DNA of 46,631 nt from positions 1 to 46,631 of the forward strand of contig JBDHEI010000017.1 of NCBI GenBank assembly GCA_039591075.1. The letters run 5' to 3'. Shown in pieces: positions 16,418 to 24,156 of the stretch. The notes beneath the pieces are model-generated. The model saw only the letters and a program-made list of their open reading frames with translations. It was not told where the DNA came from and did no database searches. How positions within the stretch are numbered: position 1 is the stretch's first letter; the number at the start of each line of letters is the position of its first letter. Made by a program: the position numbers and the translations under genes. Source of the stretch: JAOTVV01 sp039591075 (GTDB lineage Bacteria; Gemmatimonadota; Gemmatimonadetes; Gemmatimonadales; GWC2-71-9).

Positions 16418-17240
16418 CGCGCTCGAGAAGGTATGCGCCACCGAGTGCTCCGGGCACGGATGCGAAGCCGCGCACCTCGTAGCCACGAGCGAAGTAGTGC
16501 GTGAACCATTCCCGCGTCACGGCGCGCCAGCGTCTGGCGTCGTCGGGACGGCGTCGCTTGAGATCCTGGATGTCCGATGGAATGCCAATCAGGACCAGCG
16601 GACCCGTCGGTGGCGTTCGTGTCGTCGCGTCGGGAGAGAGAGCCAGCAGCGGCGTGTCGTCCGCTGTCGGGGGCGAGACGGTGCTGGGTGGTGCGTCGAT
16701 GGGCCAATTCACGACCAGCCGATCACTTCCGATGATGCTGTCAGTGCGGCTCATGGGGTTCTCGCCGTACATATCTTCCACGTATTCGATGACACGGGTA
16801 CCCAACAGCGTCACGTTGAGGTGCGCGTTTCGTGCCACGAGCGGATCGAAGGACCACTGCACCCGCCGGACACCGAGGGCCGCTACGCGGTTCCGCTGGG
16901 CGAGCTTCAGCGTCTGCCCGATGCCTGCGTCTCTGCGGTCCTCCCGCACCGCCAGCATGTGGGACCAATGGGTCAACTCATCCTGGTGGGGGCCCGTCAG
17001 GCCAAAGACGAACCCGGACAACGACCCGTCGGACGCAAAGGCCCCGATGGCAACCCCGCCCATCTTCTGAGCGATCATCAGCATGGCAGGGGGCACGAGC
17101 TCACGGAAATCGTCCCCCCAGGTTGCCCGTTGCAGTGCCACACATTGTCCGTAATCGTCGTGGGTCGAGAAATCACGTACCGTGACGCCAGGCGCCGATT
17201 GCGGCTCGCTCTTGCGGTGCTCCCGGCGGTGCGATTGCAT
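16401..17240 (-). CDS. GNAT-superfamily N-acyltransferase (COG3375-like)
   Basis: This protein has 279 residues and is the first gene of the operon with the racemase and deacylase. It has an N-terminal GNAT fold whose acyl-CoA pyrophosphate loop is visible at about residues 97-110 (AVREDRRDAGIGQ). A conserved middle region follows (WSFDPLVARNAHLN), and the tail is longer than in minimal GNATs. This layout matches the predicted acetyltransferases commonly found beside MenC/NSAR genes; in Geobacillus a homologous context encodes a succinyl-CoA:D-amino acid N-succinyltransferase. The substrate here is inferred. Upstream, on the minus strand, a GAGG lies about 12 bases before the ATG. The gene is divergent from the secreted protein at 17323. 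Confidence 0.82.
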   Translation of the reverse strand: MQSHRREHRKSEPQSAPGVTVRDFSTHDDYGQCVALQRATWGDDFRELVPPAMLMIAQKMGGVAIGAFASDGSLSGFVFGLTGPHQDELTHWSHMLAVREDRRDAGIGQTLKLAQRNRVAALGVRRVQWSFDPLVARNAHLNVTLLGTRVIEYVEDMYGENPMSRTDSIIGSDRLVVNWPIDAPPSTVSPPTADDTPLLALSPDATTRTPPTGPLVLIGIPSDIQDLKRRRPDDARRWRAVTREWFTHYFARGYEVRGFASVPGALGGAYLLERDDRDR

Positions 17241-17322
17241 TCCTAGGCATCCTCGGCACTCGAGCCTACCTCGATACTACTACGACCGCCCCGGTGGCGG
17301 TATCACGCAGGGAGTGGCCGCA

Positions 17323-18087
17323 ATGCGCATGATCCTCGTGTCCGGTATCGTCGGTCTTCTGACCACCGTACTCGGCTCTGCCGCGGGGGGACAGGTTCCT
17401 ACCGACATTACGGTTCGCGTTGTGTCCCACGATGCGAAGATCGTCGGATCCGGGGTAGGGGGTGCTCGGATCGTCATCCGGGAGATCACCACCGGCGCGG
17501 TGCTCGCAGAGGGGGTTCAGGAGGGTGAAACCGGAGACACGAGGGCGCTCGTCGTTGACCCGATCGCCCGTGGCGCGCCCGTGTACGATACGCCGGGAGC
17601 GGCGCACTTCACGGCGACCCTATCCCTCATGAAGCCGACGGTCGTCGAGGTGATCGGCGAGGGTCCGTTGGGTCACGAGGAGGCGATGCAGCGGACCAGC
17701 ACGACGCTTTTGCTGATCCCTGGAGAGCACGTCACCGGCAACGGTGTGGTGCTCGTACTCCATGGGTTCATCGTCGAAATCCTCGAGCCGGCCGAGCTCA
17801 TGGCCGGCGGGGACTCGGCCGCCGTGCAGGCGAGGGTCCGGATGGCTTGCGGGTGTCCACTCGAGCCCGGCGGCCTGTGGGATGCCGAACGGGTGGAGGT
17901 CGCGGCATATGTGTATTCCGGCGAACGCCTGGTCTCCAAGAAGCGACTCGCGTTTGCGGGGGAGCCGAGCATGTTTGCGGGCGGCGTCTCGCTTCGCCGG
18001 GTGCATGCGGGCGATCGTCTCGTCATCATGGCATCTGATCCGACCCGAGCCAATTTCGGGCGCAGCCAGGCCATCACCGTCCGCTAG
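17323..18087 (+). CDS. Unknown secreted protein with a C-x-C motif
   Basis: This encodes 254 residues starting at an ATG preceded by a GGGAG site; the open frame extends upstream, but a signal peptide (about 1-24, ending AAGGQ) begins here. The mature part looks beta-rich, with IVIREITTGAVL and VVLVLHGFIVEI strands. A distinctive stretch near residues 174-188, MACGCPLEPGGLWDA, has two Cys (C176, C178) that might bind metal or form a disulfide. The C-terminal 60 residues resemble an immunoglobulin-like beta domain. No enzyme signature is seen and I do not recognise the family. The amidohydrolase gene begins 19 bases after its stop, so the two are probably co-expressed. Confidence 0.75.
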   Translation: MRMILVSGIVGLLTTVLGSAAGGQVPTDITVRVVSHDAKIVGSGVGGARIVIREITTGAVLAEGVQEGETGDTRALVVDPIARGAPVYDTPGAAHFTATLSLMKPTVVEVIGEGPLGHEEAMQRTSTTLLLIPGEHVTGNGVVLVLHGFIVEILEPAELMAGGDSAAVQARVRMACGCPLEPGGLWDAERVEVAAYVYSGERLVSKKRLAFAGEPSMFAGGVSLRRVHAGDRLVIMASDPTRANFGRSQAITVR

Positions 18088-18106
18088 TTCATTTTCCGGG
18101 GGAGTC

Positions 18107-19720
18107 ATGACCCATTCAGGCCGTTTCGGTGCGTGTTTCCTTGCCGCCCTCACCATCGCCGCGTCGACTGGTGGCGCCGTGGCCCAGGAGCAGCGACCGA
18201 GAACCGTGGAGCCGGCGCCCGATCGGCGGGCCGACGAAGGGGACGGGCCGCATGAGAGGCTGATCCTGCGCGGCGTGACCGTGATCGACGGGACGGGTGC
18301 TCCGCCGCGAGGGCCCGTCGACATCGTGATCGAGCGGAACCGCATCGCCGAGGTTCGGAGCGTTGGTGCACCGGGTACCCCCATCGAGGATCGACGACGA
18401 CCGGGAAACGCGACGCGTGAGATGGACCTGACCGGGATGTATGTGCTGCCGGGTTTCGTGGACGTCCACGGGCACATTGGAGGGACGGCGCAGGGCACCC
18501 CTGCCGAGTATGTGTACAAGCTCTGGATGGCCCACGGTGTCACGACGGTCCGCGACCCCGGCTCGGGAAACGGGGTGGACTGGACGCTGGCAGAGCGCCA
18601 ACGCAGCGCGAGCAACGAGATCGTGGCGCCGCGGATCTTCGTGTACGCCCGGCCTGGTACAGGGTGGGAGCGTGGGCCCATCAACACGGCCGCGCGCGCT
18701 CGGGAATGGGTCCGCTGGGGGGCCGGGAAGGGCATCGACGGGCTCAAGCTGGACGCACACGATCCGGACATCATGGCCGTGCTCATCGATGAGGCACGAC
18801 GGAACAAGCTGGGAACCCAAGCCCATCTCAGTCAGATGGGGGTGGCTCGGATGAATGCGCTCGATGCCGCCCGGCTCGGACTGGGATCCCTGGAGCACTG
18901 GTACGGCCTGCCCGAGGCGCTCTTCGCCGACCGCACCGTGCAGGATTTCCCCGCCGACTACAACTACAATGACGAGTACCACCGGTTCGGCCAAGCGGGG
19001 AGGTTGTGGGCCCAAGCGGCGGCTCCGGGAAGTGAGCGCTGGAATACGGTCCTGACCGAACTCCGCGACCTCGGATTCCAGCTCAACCCGACGCTCACGA
19101 TCTACGAGGCCAACAGGGACGTCATGCGGGCGCGGGAAGCCGCTTGGCACGACGAGTACACTCTGCCGTCGCTGTGGCAGTTCTACCAGCCCTCCCGGGA
19201 GAGCCACGGTTCCTACTGGTTCGATTGGACGACCGGCGACGAGATCGCATGGAGGCGGAACTACCAGAAGTGGATGAGCTTCCTCGAGGCGTACAAGAAC
19301 CAGGGCGGGAAGGTGTGCACGGGCTCGGATGCCGGGTTCATCTACAAGCTCTATGGCTTCGCGTTCATCAGGGAGCTGGAGCTGCTGCAGGAAGCGGGCT
19401 TCCATCCTCTGGAGGTGGTACGAGCGGCCACGCTGTGCGGGGCAGAGCAGCTCCACGCTCCCAAGGACCAAGCCATCGCGTTCGGCCTCATCAAGCCCGG
19501 CCTGCTCGCCGACCTCGTGGTTCTCGAGGAAAACCCGCTCGAGAACCTCAAGGTGCTTTACGGGACGGGCACGGTCAGGCTGGACGAGGACACCGGTGAG
19601 GTGGTTCGGGTAGGCGGCGTCTGCTATACGATCAAGGACGGGATCATCTACGACGCCAAGCAACTGCTGGCGGAGGTCCGTCGGATCGTGCAGGAGGCCA
19701 AAGCACTCGACCCGCGCTGA
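18107..19720 (+). CDS. Secreted metal-dependent amidohydrolase (imidazolonepropionase-like)
   Basis: This protein has 537 residues, with a GGGGGAG ribosome site just before the ATG and a signal peptide (about 1-26, ending GGAVAQ). It is a member of the amidohydrolase superfamily: an N-terminal beta sandwich with VIDGTG, a D-V-H-G-H metal pair (H121, H123), a candidate carbamylated lysine K214 (LKLDAHD), H240 (QAHLSQMG), H264 (SLEHWYG) and the catalytic Asp D408 (CTGSDAGF). The C-terminal return to the beta sandwich reads GLIKPGLLADLVVLEENPLENL. Such exported enzymes are usually peptidases or lactam/ester hydrolases related to COG1228 (prolidase-like). The substrate cannot be deduced. It ends tail to tail with the propeller lipoprotein gene. 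Confidence 0.88.
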   Translation: MTHSGRFGACFLAALTIAASTGGAVAQEQRPRTVEPAPDRRADEGDGPHERLILRGVTVIDGTGAPPRGPVDIVIERNRIAEVRSVGAPGTPIEDRRRPGNATREMDLTGMYVLPGFVDVHGHIGGTAQGTPAEYVYKLWMAHGVTTVRDPGSGNGVDWTLAERQRSASNEIVAPRIFVYARPGTGWERGPINTAARAREWVRWGAGKGIDGLKLDAHDPDIMAVLIDEARRNKLGTQAHLSQMGVARMNALDAARLGLGSLEHWYGLPEALFADRTVQDFPADYNYNDEYHRFGQAGRLWAQAAAPGSERWNTVLTELRDLGFQLNPTLTIYEANRDVMRAREAAWHDEYTLPSLWQFYQPSRESHGSYWFDWTTGDEIAWRRNYQKWMSFLEAYKNQGGKVCTGSDAGFIYKLYGFAFIRELELLQEAGFHPLEVVRAATLCGAEQLHAPKDQAIAFGLIKPGLLADLVVLEENPLENLKVLYGTGTVRLDEDTGEVVRVGGVCYTIKDGIIYDAKQLLAEVRRIVQEAKALDPR

Positions 19721-19747
19721 CCCGGGCCGGGCGGCGAGCGCGCTTCT
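19713..19747 (+). terminator. Possible hairpin terminator between convergent genes
   Basis: CGCGCT (19713-19718) can pair with AGCGCG (19737-19742), with an inner CCCG/CGGG stem, followed by a short pyrimidine run CTTCT. It overlaps the end of the amidohydrolase gene and lies just before the converging gene. The U-tract is poor, so it is a weak candidate. Confidence 0.28.
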
Positions 19748-19748
19748 A

Positions 19749-20678
19749 CTACGGCGCTAGTGGTCGGATCAGCAACCGGTTCGCCGCCAAGAGCGGAATC
19801 AGCAGACGTTTGCGCTTGCGGTCGATGCCGATGTCCGCTGGGGTCTCCACGTTTGTCACCGCCGTGACGTAGAGTCCGCCACCCTGCATGCGGTACACCG
19901 CGCGCCCTTCCCAGCTCGATATGAGGTAGCTGCCGTCGGCGTCAACCGCGATCCCGTCCAGTTGGCCGCGTTCGGGAGCGGGGAGGCCGCTGATTTGTCC
20001 CGTCTCAGCATCGATCAGGATGACCCGTCCGGTGCGGTAGGTGACCACGACAATACGCCCTTTGTCGACGACGATGCCGTTCGGTCCTCCCAGGGCGGTG
20101 CCGCTGACCAGGGGCTCCGGCGTTCCCGAGGCATCGAACCGATAGACCGCGTCCGTGCCGCTGGATTCGAGTCCGGCGGCCCCAGCCCGAAGCCCCGTGT
20201 CCGTGACGTAGACCGTGCCGTCGGAGGCGAGGGCAATGTCATTGAGAGACGTGGCGCCCGGCACACGCCAACTCCCGACCGGCGCCCCGGTCACGCGATT
20301 GAACAGGCGGATGGTGTCGATGTCCACGATGAACAGCGTGTCGCCGCGGATGGCCATGCCTTTCGGGGCGTGCAGCGTCACGTCTGACGCGGCGCCATCG
20401 ATCCACCTCAGAGCCTCGAGGCTGCCGTCCGGTGCCAGGCGCGAGACGAAGCCATTCCCGTCCTTCGCGAGCGACGAACCGCTGACATTCGTGACCAGAT
20501 ACCGATCGGCAACCTGATCGTGGAGCACCGACTCGGGCGTACGCAATCCGACCTCGGCCACCGTGATGAGTTGGTCGGCCGGTTGCTCAGCCTCGCGCTC
20601 GCGGGAACAGCCGCCGGCCCACCCGAGCAGCGCTGCCGTGAGCACCACTGTTCGGAGCATACCCGTGGCGGCGACCAT
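19749..20678 (-). CDS. Exported SMP-30/NHL-type beta-propeller lipoprotein
   Basis: This protein has 309 residues. The start chosen (MVAATGMLRTVV) has AAGGA upstream and yields a hydrophobic leader ending WAGGC, a slightly atypical lipobox (Ala at -3), so it is probably a lipoprotein. The mature protein has repeated blades with SMP-30/gluconolactonase-like or NHL signatures: GVRTPE-type opening (VGLRTPESVLHD), APKGMAIRGDTLFIVD, TSLNDIALASDGTVYVTD, GPNGIVVDKGRIVV and LDGIAVDADGSYLISS. Six blades are likely. Possible roles are binding or lactone hydrolysis in the periplasm; catalytic metal residues cannot be assigned with confidence. It is the last gene of a minus-strand run of four that begins with dcd. 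Confidence 0.8.
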   Translation of the reverse strand: MVAATGMLRTVVLTAALLGWAGGCSREREAEQPADQLITVAEVGLRTPESVLHDQVADRYLVTNVSGSSLAKDGNGFVSRLAPDGSLEALRWIDGAASDVTLHAPKGMAIRGDTLFIVDIDTIRLFNRVTGAPVGSWRVPGATSLNDIALASDGTVYVTDTGLRAGAAGLESSGTDAVYRFDASGTPEPLVSGTALGGPNGIVVDKGRIVVVTYRTGRVILIDAETGQISGLPAPERGQLDGIAVDADGSYLISSWEGRAVYRMQGGGLYVTAVTNVETPADIGIDRKRKRLLIPLLAANRLLIRPLAP

Positions 20679-20700
20679 CGTGGCTGATTCCTTTCTTCCC

Positions 20701-21438
20701 TTAACCGACAAGCCCGCCAACCGCAGCGGAGAAAGCTGCAAACCCGACGTTGGCGACCACCCACAGCGCGCCCACGATGATCAGCGGCCCGCGAAGGCTC
20801 TTGGCTCCGATGCGAATCTGATTGCCGAGGGCGAGCAGGAAGGCATTCCAGGCTCCGAAGGGTGTGAACTGCACGCCGAGGTGATGCAGGAAGCCCTCGT
20901 CAAAGAGGAAGCCGAGGGAGAGCTGGAGATCGGTGAAGCCGGCAAAGCGCTGCAGCACGAAGATGAGCACGAGCCCAAGGAGTTGGGGCACGAATGCATG
21001 GGCGGCGATGGCGAATTCGTCTTTGAACTTGAGCGGCGTACTGCCGTAGGCATTGAACACCAACAGGAGCACGACAGCCACGATGGCCAGCGAGAACAGG
21101 CTGACGACCGTCCCACCTCCTGTGATTAGAGCCCGGTTAGTCACACTCCCGGCTCCCTCCAGCATCTCGAGGCGTCGTTCCTCGGTGAGCCGATCGGGGG
21201 CGCGCTCCTCCAGCAGGCGAACCTGTTCCTGGGCCCGGTCCCGCAGGATCGAATCAGGGGTCCCGAATCCTACGATCCCGAAGGTCACCACTATGAGGAG
21301 AAGGGGGATCAGAGCCCGAGGACGCTGCGCCAGTTGCTTGAAGACCTCGACGGGCTCGTCGATGACCCGCACTGCGAGCCACCAGGGGTTTCGTCCTTCG
21401 GACGCGGGTACTCGATTCGTTTCCATCGGTCTCGCCAT
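20701..21438 (-). CDS. Yip1-domain membrane protein
   Basis: This protein has about 245 residues; the start is uncertain between ATGs at 21438 and 21426, neither with a clear ribosome site. After a short polar segment with NPWWLAVRVIDEPVEVFKQL, typical of bacterial Yip1 proteins (W...P..F..L), a first helix (about 40-58) and a charged coiled region with EEERLEM-like helices follow. About four more helices come next: GGGTVVSLFSLAIVAVVLLL, an amphipathic FVPQLLGLVLIFVL, a GNQIRIG loop and a final IIVGALWVVANVGFA. Yip1-family bacterial proteins are uncharacterised, and several sit near membrane or efflux genes. It probably shares an operon with dcd and the zinc-ribbon gene. Confidence 0.72.
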   Translation of the reverse strand: MARPMETNRVPASEGRNPWWLAVRVIDEPVEVFKQLAQRPRALIPLLLIVVTFGIVGFGTPDSILRDRAQEQVRLLEERAPDRLTEERRLEMLEGAGSVTNRALITGGGTVVSLFSLAIVAVVLLLVFNAYGSTPLKFKDEFAIAAHAFVPQLLGLVLIFVLQRFAGFTDLQLSLGFLFDEGFLHHLGVQFTPFGAWNAFLLALGNQIRIGAKSLRGPLIIVGALWVVANVGFAAFSAAVGGLVG

Positions 21439-21461
21439 GAGTGGGTTCTTGTCTCGGACGG

Positions 21462-22403
21462 TCAGAAGCAGGCCACATTTCCAAGGGGTCCGGCGACTCT
21501 GCGGTCGACCACGCGGATCTGGGTTGTCACCCATTCGGGTTCGACGTCGCTGCCTTTGCCGAGCACGGCGTATCGCTCGTCGCCCTTGAGGAGCAAGCCA
21601 ACGGTCTGCGGGCGAAGATCGACCTCAGCGTCGAAGCAGCCGTTGGGAGGACGTACCGCGACCCGGAGCAGGCGACGGGGTCGGCTGTCCAATGACTGGT
21701 ACACGTGATATCCCGAGACCTCGAGCGGTGGCGCGACCGAGGCCGCCTCGCCCTCCCGCACGGCGCCGAGCAGCGCCAACGTGCCGGTCACGGTGCGCTC
21801 GGGGGCTCCGACGCTCAGGCCACGCCATGTCCGGTTTGACACGCCCACGGTGATCGCGTACACCCGCTCGTTGATGGCGTCGATGTAGAGATCCGTTCCA
21901 TAGGAATAGCGCGCCAAGCGCTCCGCTCCGGGGACGCTCCGGGGCGCCTGCGTACCGAGCATTGCGAACACCGCGGAGATCGGTTGGCCGGGCTCGATCG
22001 GGAGGGGCCGAACACTGCCCGCGTAGGGGGGTGGGTCGATGGCTGGGACAAAGCGCGGTCCGCTGGTGGCGATCGCCACGACGAGGAGAACGGGCAGCAG
22101 CGCCACGGCGACGCCGAGAGCCGGCCGCTCGCGGAACGTGTCGAGCACCCGGGTCAGTGGTCCCCGAGAGTCGGCTGCCTCCTTGGGCTGAGGCGTGATG
22201 GTCCACGTCACCTGCGGCTGGTCCTTGAGCGGCTCGGGAAGGTGTTGCTTATCGTTCCCGCGCGCCGAGCGCGACACACGAGCCAGTTCCTTCATGACGT
22301 CCGACTGATCCGCGCCCCCCTTCTCGCGGGCACACGCCGGGCAGCCGCGAGGGTTCTCGTCGTTGTAGGGGATCTTGTGAATCGGACACCGAACCAACGC
22401 CAT
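21462..22403 (-). CDS. Unknown zinc-ribbon-type single-pass membrane protein
   Basis: This protein has 313 residues. The N-terminus has a compact metal-binding motif: C6-P-x-H9 and C21-P-x-C24, which looks like a small zinc ribbon. A polar linker is followed by one membrane helix (about 95-113) and a C-terminal region of about 200 residues, probably outside the cytoplasm. That region repeats the pattern of a property-sensing or lipid-like fold (RYSYGTDLYIDAINERVYAITVGV), resembling the outer-membrane-assembly type BamE/SmpA-like hooks, though I cannot assign it. It starts 12 bases after the dcd stop. No known family is recognised. Confidence 0.7.
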   Translation of the reverse strand: MALVRCPIHKIPYNDENPRGCPACAREKGGADQSDVMKELARVSRSARGNDKQHLPEPLKDQPQVTWTITPQPKEAADSRGPLTRVLDTFRERPALGVAVALLPVLLVVAIATSGPRFVPAIDPPPYAGSVRPLPIEPGQPISAVFAMLGTQAPRSVPGAERLARYSYGTDLYIDAINERVYAITVGVSNRTWRGLSVGAPERTVTGTLALLGAVREGEAASVAPPLEVSGYHVYQSLDSRPRRLLRVAVRPPNGCFDAEVDLRPQTVGLLLKGDERYAVLGKGSDVEPEWVTTQIRVVDRRVAGPLGNVACF

Positions 22404-22415
22404 CAGGGGGTCCCG

Positions 22416-22976
22416 TCAGATCCGTGGCAGCGTGACGCCACGCTGTGCTTGGTATTTGCCGCGCCGATCCGCGTACGACACTTCACAGACATCGTCCGCA
22501 TCCGCCTCGAAGAACAACACCTGCGCGATGCCTTCGTCCGCGTAGATTCTGGCAGGCAACGGAGTCGTGTTCGAGATCTCGAGTGTCACGTGGCCTTCCC
22601 ACTCGGGTTCGAAGGGCGTGACGTTCGTGATGATCCCGCACCGGGCGTAGGTGCTCTTCCCAACGCAAAGCGTGAGCACGTCTCGGGGGATGCGAAAATA
22701 CTCCACCGACCGTGCGAGCGCGAACGAATTGGGAGGGATGATGCAGACGTCGCCTTCGAACTCCACGAACGAGCGCTGGTCGAAGGCCTTGGGGTCGACG
22801 ATGGCCGACAGCACGTTCGTGAAAATCCGGAATTCCCGTGCCACCCGCATGTCGTATCCGTAGGAGGAGACGCCGTAGCTGATCACTCCCTCGCCGACCT
22901 GCGAATCTCCGAACGGCTCAATCATCTGCGCGGTCCGCGCCATGTGACGAATCCAGCGATCCGACTTGATGGCCAT
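22416..22976 (-). CDS. dcd: dCTP deaminase
   Basis: This protein has 186 residues; the ATG encoding MAIKSDRWIRHMA has GAGGG just upstream. It deaminates dCTP to dUTP in the pathway to dTMP; some relatives also hydrolyse dUTP to dUMP. Motifs are SYGVSSYGYDMR, IPPNSFALARSVEYFRIP, the catalytic CVGKSTYARCGI (Ser and Arg of the signature) and VTLEISNTTPLPARIYADEGIAQVLFF, which has the conserved Glu. Length fits Dcd (about 180-195). The KSTYARCG form rather than RSSLARLG is common outside enteric bacteria. Transcription is divergent from the nuo operon. Confidence 0.94.
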   Translation of the reverse strand: MAIKSDRWIRHMARTAQMIEPFGDSQVGEGVISYGVSSYGYDMRVAREFRIFTNVLSAIVDPKAFDQRSFVEFEGDVCIIPPNSFALARSVEYFRIPRDVLTLCVGKSTYARCGIITNVTPFEPEWEGHVTLEISNTTPLPARIYADEGIAQVLFFEADADDVCEVSYADRRGKYQAQRGVTLPRI

Positions 22977-23050
22977 CCACACCCTCGTCGTGCATCGAGG
23001 TTTGGGTCCGAGCACTCTGCGGCATCACCCGCCCGGGGGCAAGCCACAGA

Positions 23051-23079
23051 AAGATACGTAAGCAGTGCTCGTTTGCCAG
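23051..23079 (-). promoter_or_regulatory. Candidate promoter for dcd operon
   Basis: On the minus strand CTGGCA (23074-23079) is followed after 17 bases by TATCTT (23051-23056). Each box matches four of six consensus bases. It lies about 75 bases upstream of the dcd ATG, back to back with the nuo promoter. Sequence match only. Confidence 0.4.
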
Positions 23080-23089
23080 CTTAGCTTGC

Positions 23090-23119
23090 TTGACACCCGT
23101 TTGGAGCGCTAGGTAACTT
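23090..23119 (+). promoter_or_regulatory. Candidate sigma70-type promoter for the nuo operon
   Basis: A perfect TTGACA box at 23090-23095 is followed, after 18 bases, by TAACTT (23114-23119). This would start transcription near 23126, about 37 bases before the nuoA GTG, leaving room for the GGGGGAG ribosome site. The weak -10 box suggests help from an activator, or that another -10 is used. Confidence 0.5.
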
Positions 23120-23162
23120 CCCTCCGCCACGACACCGGAAATTTAAGGGGGAGCACGGCGAA

Positions 23163-23519
23163 GTGCTGCAGGAATACATACCGCTCGCGATGCTCATCGG
23201 CCTGGTCGTCTTCGCGGCCGTAGCCATCATCGGTCTGTCACACATCACCCTTCCCGAACGCGCGACCCCAACGAAGAAGACTCCGTACGAATCGGGCATG
23301 CCACCGCTCGGCGGCACCCGAGGGCGGTTCAGCGTGAAGTTCTACCTGATCGCGGTGCTGTTCCTCGTATTCGACATTGAGACCGTCTTCATGATTCCCT
23401 GGGGAGTGTCCTTCCGCCAGCTCGGGTTGTTCGGTTTGCTGGAAATGCTGGTGTTTGTGGTCATTCTGCTCGTCGGGTTCATCTATGTGTGGAAGCGGGG
23501 GGCGCTGGAATGGAATTGA
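23163..23519 (+). CDS. nuoA: NADH-quinone oxidoreductase subunit A
   Basis: This protein has 118 residues from a GTG with a GGGGGAG site upstream. It is a small membrane subunit of complex I, near the quinone site. Three helices are seen. The conserved loop KKTPYESGMPPLGGTRGRFSVKFYL after helix one and the FDIETVFMIPW segment in helix two are diagnostic. It is the first gene of a complete nuoA-N cluster. It overlaps nuoB by ten bases. Confidence 0.97.
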   Translation: MLQEYIPLAMLIGLVVFAAVAIIGLSHITLPERATPTKKTPYESGMPPLGGTRGRFSVKFYLIAVLFLVFDIETVFMIPWGVSFRQLGLFGLLEMLVFVVILLVGFIYVWKRGALEWN

Positions 23520-24151
23520 CGCCGTCGCCAGGCGCGGTCACGCCCGCCGCGGGGAAGCCCGATCGGACGATTGTCGGTCAGGTCTCCCCCAATTGGGTGA
23601 CGACCCGGCTTGACTTCCTGGTCAACTGGGCGCGGTCGAACAGCATGTGGCCCATGCCGTTCGGCACGGCGTGCTGTGCCATCGAGTTCATGGCCACCGC
23701 CGCCAGCCGCTTTGACATTTCGCGGTTCGGGATGGAGCGGTTGGGATATACGCCCCGACAGGCGGACGTGCTGCTCTGCGCGGGCCGCTTGCCGTTCAAG
23801 CTCGCGCCGGTTATCCGCCGCATCTACGAGCAGATGCCTCAGCCCAAGTGGGTGATCTCCATGGGCGCCTGTGCATCGACCGGGGGGATTTTCGACACCT
23901 ACGCGATGGTGCAGGGGATCGATACCGTGGTCCCGGTGGATGTGTACGTACCGGGGTGCCCGCCGCGTCCGGAAGGCCTGCTGTACGGCATTCTCCTCCT
24001 GCACAAGAAAGTCCGAGGTGAGACCATTGCCGACCCGACGCTGCGACGGGAACGCGTCTTTAAGCAGGGCGATCTCCAGATTCCCGCGCGCCTGATCGAC
24101 GAGTTGTCGGAGCCGTTCGGTAATTCCATTCATCAAACCCGCTCGGCATAG
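23510..24151 (+). CDS. nuoB: NADH-quinone oxidoreductase subunit B (N2 cluster)
   Basis: This protein has 213 residues; the ATG at 23510 overlaps nuoA. It carries the terminal Fe-S cluster N2, which hands electrons to quinone. The four ligands are seen: the tandem C55-C56 in GTACCAIEF, C121 in MGACASTGG and C150 in VPGCPPRPEG. The loop AGRLPFKLAP differs from the more usual GTVTxKMAP. The N-terminal 22 residues are poorly conserved linker. The C-terminal extension ending SIHQTRSA is longer than the family core. Confidence 0.97.
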   Translation: MELTPSPGAVTPAAGKPDRTIVGQVSPNWVTTRLDFLVNWARSNSMWPMPFGTACCAIEFMATAASRFDISRFGMERLGYTPRQADVLLCAGRLPFKLAPVIRRIYEQMPQPKWVISMGACASTGGIFDTYAMVQGIDTVVPVDVYVPGCPPRPEGLLYGILLLHKKVRGETIADPTLRRERVFKQGDLQIPARLIDELSEPFGNSIHQTRSA

Positions 24152-24156
24152 AGACC

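Noticed and set aside
18116..19663. Minus-strand open frame of about 515 codons opposite the amidohydrolase
   Set aside because: The plus strand has a full catalytic set and a signal peptide; the antisense frame is a compositional shadow.
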